Below are positions 43,281 to 45,069 of a stretch of 45,069 nucleotides of DNA, in pieces. The DNA lies in the NCBI GenBank assembly GCA_904397815.1, contig CAJFOT010000109.1, forward strand, positions 1-45,069. Reading direction: 5' to 3'. The notes beneath the pieces are model-generated. The model was not told the origin of the DNA. It saw only the letters and a list, made by a program, of their open reading frames with translations, and searched no databases. How positions within the stretch are numbered: position 1 is the stretch's first letter; each line of letters starts with the position of its first letter. Made by a program: the position numbers and the translations under genes. This DNA is from Candidatus Paralachnospira sangeri. GTDB taxonomy: Bacteria > Bacillota > Clostridia > Lachnospirales > Lachnospiraceae.

Positions 43281-44460
43281 GACGCAGAAACAGATCATTG
43301 ACCGGGCGGAAGCGGTGCTGCTTCATACATATAACCGGTATCAGATCGTGCTGGACCACGGGGAAGGCATGTATCTCTACGATGTGGACGGGAACAAATA
43401 TCTGGATTTTTACGCAGGCATCGCCGTTCATGCCCTGGGGCACAATTATCCCGGGCTGAATGACGCCATTAAGTCCCAGCTGGACAAGCTGGTGCATACA
43501 TCCAACTATTATTACAATGTGCCTGCTGTGGAGACGGCGGAAAAGCTGACGAAGATTGCCCATATGGACCGGGTATTCTTCACCAACAGCGGGACAGAGG
43601 CCATCGAGGGAGCGATTAAGATGGCCCGGAAATACGCTTACCGCCGGGACGGCAGCACAGATCATGAGATGATCGCCATGAACCATTCCTTCCACGGGAG
43701 AACCATGGGCGCTCTGTCTGTGACTGGCAACCCCCATTATCAGGAAGCCTTCCAGCCGCTGATCGGCGGGGTGAAATTCGCGGAATTTAATAATCTGGAG
43801 AGTGTAAAAGCGCTGGTAACGGACAAAACCTGCGCCATCCTGCTGGAGCCGGTGCAGGGAGAGGGAGGCATCTATCCGGCGGAAGAGAGCTTTCTGAAAG
43901 GGCTGCGTCAGCTCTGTGATGAGAAGGATATTCTGTTGATTTTCGATGAGATCCAGTGCGGCATGGGCCGTACCGGGGAAATGTTCGCATGGCAGCGGTT
44001 CGGCGTGGAGCCGGATATTATGACTGTGGCAAAGGCGCTGGGCTGCGGCCTTCCTATCGGCGCTTTTCTCTGCAAGGAAAAGGCAGCTGCCCTGGAGGCC
44101 GGAGACCATGGAAGCACCTACGGCGGCAATCCCCTTGTCTGTGCCGCAGCTTCGAAAATACTGGATATTTTCCGGCAGGATCATATTCTGGACCATGTAA
44201 AAGAAGCAGGGGCTTACCTGTATGATCAGCTGGAGCAGCTGAAAAACCGCCATCAGGACAAAATTGTGGATCACCGGGGCGTGGGTCTGATCCAGGGCCT
44301 GGAATTTACAGGACCTGTGGGCCCCATCATCCAGCGGGCGATGAACAAAGGGCTGATCCTGATCAGCGCCGAGGCAAATACCATCCGGTTCCTGCCGCCG
44401 CTGATCGTGGAGAAAACGCATATTGATGAAATGATTCGGATACTGGAGCAGAGCATCTGA
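43273..44460 (+). CDS. argD: Acetylornithine aminotransferase
   Basis: About 395 residues from the ATG at 43273 (GAGGT upstream), overlapping the argB stop by 8 bases. The class III aminotransferase pattern is clear: [33 protein letters not shown], and the PLP-binding Lys254 in [15 protein letters not shown]. It transfers an amino group from glutamate to N-acetylglutamate semialdehyde. It is the last gene of the operon; no standard terminator follows, but the foldback element at 44493 lies 33 bases after the stop codon. Confidence 0.97.
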   Translation: MSETQKQIIDRAEAVLLHTYNRYQIVLDHGEGMYLYDVDGNKYLDFYAGIAVHALGHNYPGLNDAIKSQLDKLVHTSNYYYNVPAVETAEKLTKIAHMDRVFFTNSGTEAIEGAIKMARKYAYRRDGSTDHEMIAMNHSFHGRTMGALSVTGNPHYQEAFQPLIGGVKFAEFNNLESVKALVTDKTCAILLEPVQGEGGIYPAEESFLKGLRQLCDEKDILLIFDEIQCGMGRTGEMFAWQRFGVEPDIMTVAKALGCGLPIGAFLCKEKAAALEAGDHGSTYGGNPLVCAAASKILDIFRQDHILDHVKEAGAYLYDQLEQLKNRHQDKIVDHRGVGLIQGLEFTGPVGPIIQRAMNKGLILISAEANTIRFLPPLIVEKTHIDEMIRILEQSI

Positions 44461-44492
44461 TTTTTGTGCGGGGAGTTTAGGCGGTCCGGACG

Positions 44493-44786
44493 GCGCAAAC
44501 AGGCACAAAGGGCGGTGATTCCCATGCTGTCCTGGCATATGACGCGCTTTGTTCCCGGCCTGAATAAATTCTAAGCGTACAGACAGCCCATTTGCCAGAA
44601 CCGATTTTACACTCAGAAAAAGTCTGATACTTTTTCTTCGTTAAAATCTCAGAATCAGGCGTTGAGCGCCTGATTCTGTCTGGCAAATGGGCTGTCTGTC
44701 CGCTAAGAATTTATAAACAGGCCTCCACATGCGCGTCATATGCCAGGACAGCATGGGAATCACCGCCCTTTGTGCCTGTCTGCGCC
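44493..44786. repeat. Foldback element: near-complete inverted repeat with about 105-bp arms
   Basis: The left arm 44493-44598 and right arm 44680-44786 are reverse complements with few mismatches. A 45-bp core is essentially identical: the segment containing GGCACAAAGGGCGGTGATT at 44502-44520 recurs inverted at 44760-44778. The 81-base centre carries two perfect small hairpins, AGAAAAAGT/ACTTTTTCT (44616-44638) and AGAATCAGGCG/CGCCTGATTCT (44651-44677). No transposase or clear target duplication is visible. It may be a MITE-like element or a structured RNA gene. Confidence 0.8.
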
Positions 44787-44816
44787 TGGATACTGGCTGC
44801 TGTTAGCGGATTGCTT

Positions 44817-44981
44817 TCAGACACAGTTTTGGAAAAAAGCGTCCTCCAGCTGTGCATAGTCCCGTGGGTTTTTGAGTTGGAATATTTTTCTCTTCCTGTC
44901 GATGAAAACGACATCGTCGCAGAAATTTGCGGCTAAATCAAGGTTATGGACTGAAAAGAGGACAAGGTTTCCTGCGTTTCG
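44817..44981 (-). pseudogene. C-terminal fragment of an ABC transporter ATPase
   Basis: About 55 codons: LVLFSVHNLDLAANFCDD (the switch-His region of iron-siderophore/cobalamin-type ATPases), then VVFIDRKRKIF and a stop after FFQNCV. Walker A, signature and Walker B lie before this and are missing; upstream the sequence changes abruptly to the IS-like end at 44985. It is a remnant. Confidence 0.65.
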
Positions 44982-44984
44982 ATG

Positions 44985-45069
44985 GTGAACTACCCATTGT
45001 CTAAAGCCAATGGGCTTCCTGCTTCATCGACCTCGTATACCCACTGGGCACTTACCTACTATCTCCACA
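44985..45069 (-). mobile_element. Right end of an IS200/IS605-type element (partial, runs off the window)
   Basis: On the minus strand, a short hairpin (CCCATTG at 44993-44999 with CAATGGG at 45008-45014 on the plus strand) sits just before TTCAC at 44989-44985. This is the layout of IS605/IS1341 right ends. The frame VYEVDEAGSPLALDNG ending at 44990 is of the kind seen at the 3' ends of tnpB-bearing elements, but stop codons at 45056-45061 close it upstream, so the coding part here is broken or non-coding. The RNA made from such ends is the guide scaffold of TnpB. Confidence 0.5.

Noticed and set aside
43246-44538. A 430-codon open frame antisense to argD
   Set aside because: Shadow of a conserved aminotransferase, with no initiation signal.
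44711-44914. A 67-codon protein on the minus strand
   Set aside because: It lies in another frame over the ABC ATPase fragment and one arm of the foldback element. The ABC frame is the recognisable one.

Overview
The window reads as a chromosomal segment of an anaerobic, Gram-positive Clostridia bacterium, most likely Lachnospiraceae. The grounds are strong AGGAGG-type ribosome binding sites, several TTG/GTG starts, lipobox lipoproteins, a CIRCE operator at clpB, ArgR-type boxes at argC, a DUF4250 gene, and a tungsten/molybdopterin aldehyde:ferredoxin oxidoreductase. Most genes are moderately GC-rich. A few AT-rich patches (about 3290-3540, 8080-8850 and 34750-35130) stand out and coincide with gene debris or repeats. 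This assignment is inference from gene content, not a database match.

Layout. 1-2.6 kb: a VWA-domain protein and a LysR regulator. 2.65-3.9 kb: a PIN-toxin/antitoxin pair on the minus strand next to a beheaded aldo/keto reductase. 3.9-8.0 kb: a run of flavin-linked genes (split-barrel flavin reductase, flavodoxin-like lipoprotein, NADPH-FMN reductase-like protein, flavodoxin, intact aldo/keto reductase). 8.1-8.8 kb: an AT-rich remnant of an ATPase plus partner gene, probably a dead phage-defence or mobile module. 8.9-14.7 kb: an overlapping operon of a D-2-hydroxyacid dehydrogenase, an AI-2E-family membrane protein and a heterodimeric ABC exporter. 14.7-19.6 kb: an M20 peptidase, an ADP-ribosylglycohydrolase, an agmatinase-type ureohydrolase and a NitT/TauT-type binding lipoprotein. 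19.8-22.5 kb: clpB under a HrcA-type operator.

22.5-28.8 kb is an aldehyde:ferredoxin oxidoreductase locus: a polyferredoxin, an unusually long oxidoreductase and a small Cys-rich protein on the minus strand, a divergent MFS transporter, a convergent LysR gene, and a headless LysR fused by an apparent deletion to the Cys-rich gene. 28.8-30.1 kb holds an antitoxin remnant, DUF4250 and a metallo-beta-lactamase-fold hydrolase. 30.3-34.6 kb holds glgB (with a long Lys/Glu/Ala-rich tail), an MscS channel and a small HD-domain hydrolase. 35.3-44.5 kb holds arginine biosynthesis (argG on the minus strand; argC-argJ-argB-argD on the plus strand), interrupted by a UroD-type methyltransferase and a PucR-type regulator.

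The most unusual non-coding structures are at two places. Between the convergent HD and argG genes there is a diverged tandem array of six 53-bp units (34799-35116), each built as a dyad, flanked by a perfect 26-bp palindrome and a second large hairpin. After argD there is a roughly 294-bp foldback element (44493-44786), followed by a truncated ABC ATPase gene and what looks like the right end of an IS200/IS605-type element running off the window. No tRNA, rRNA or CRISPR array was recognised.
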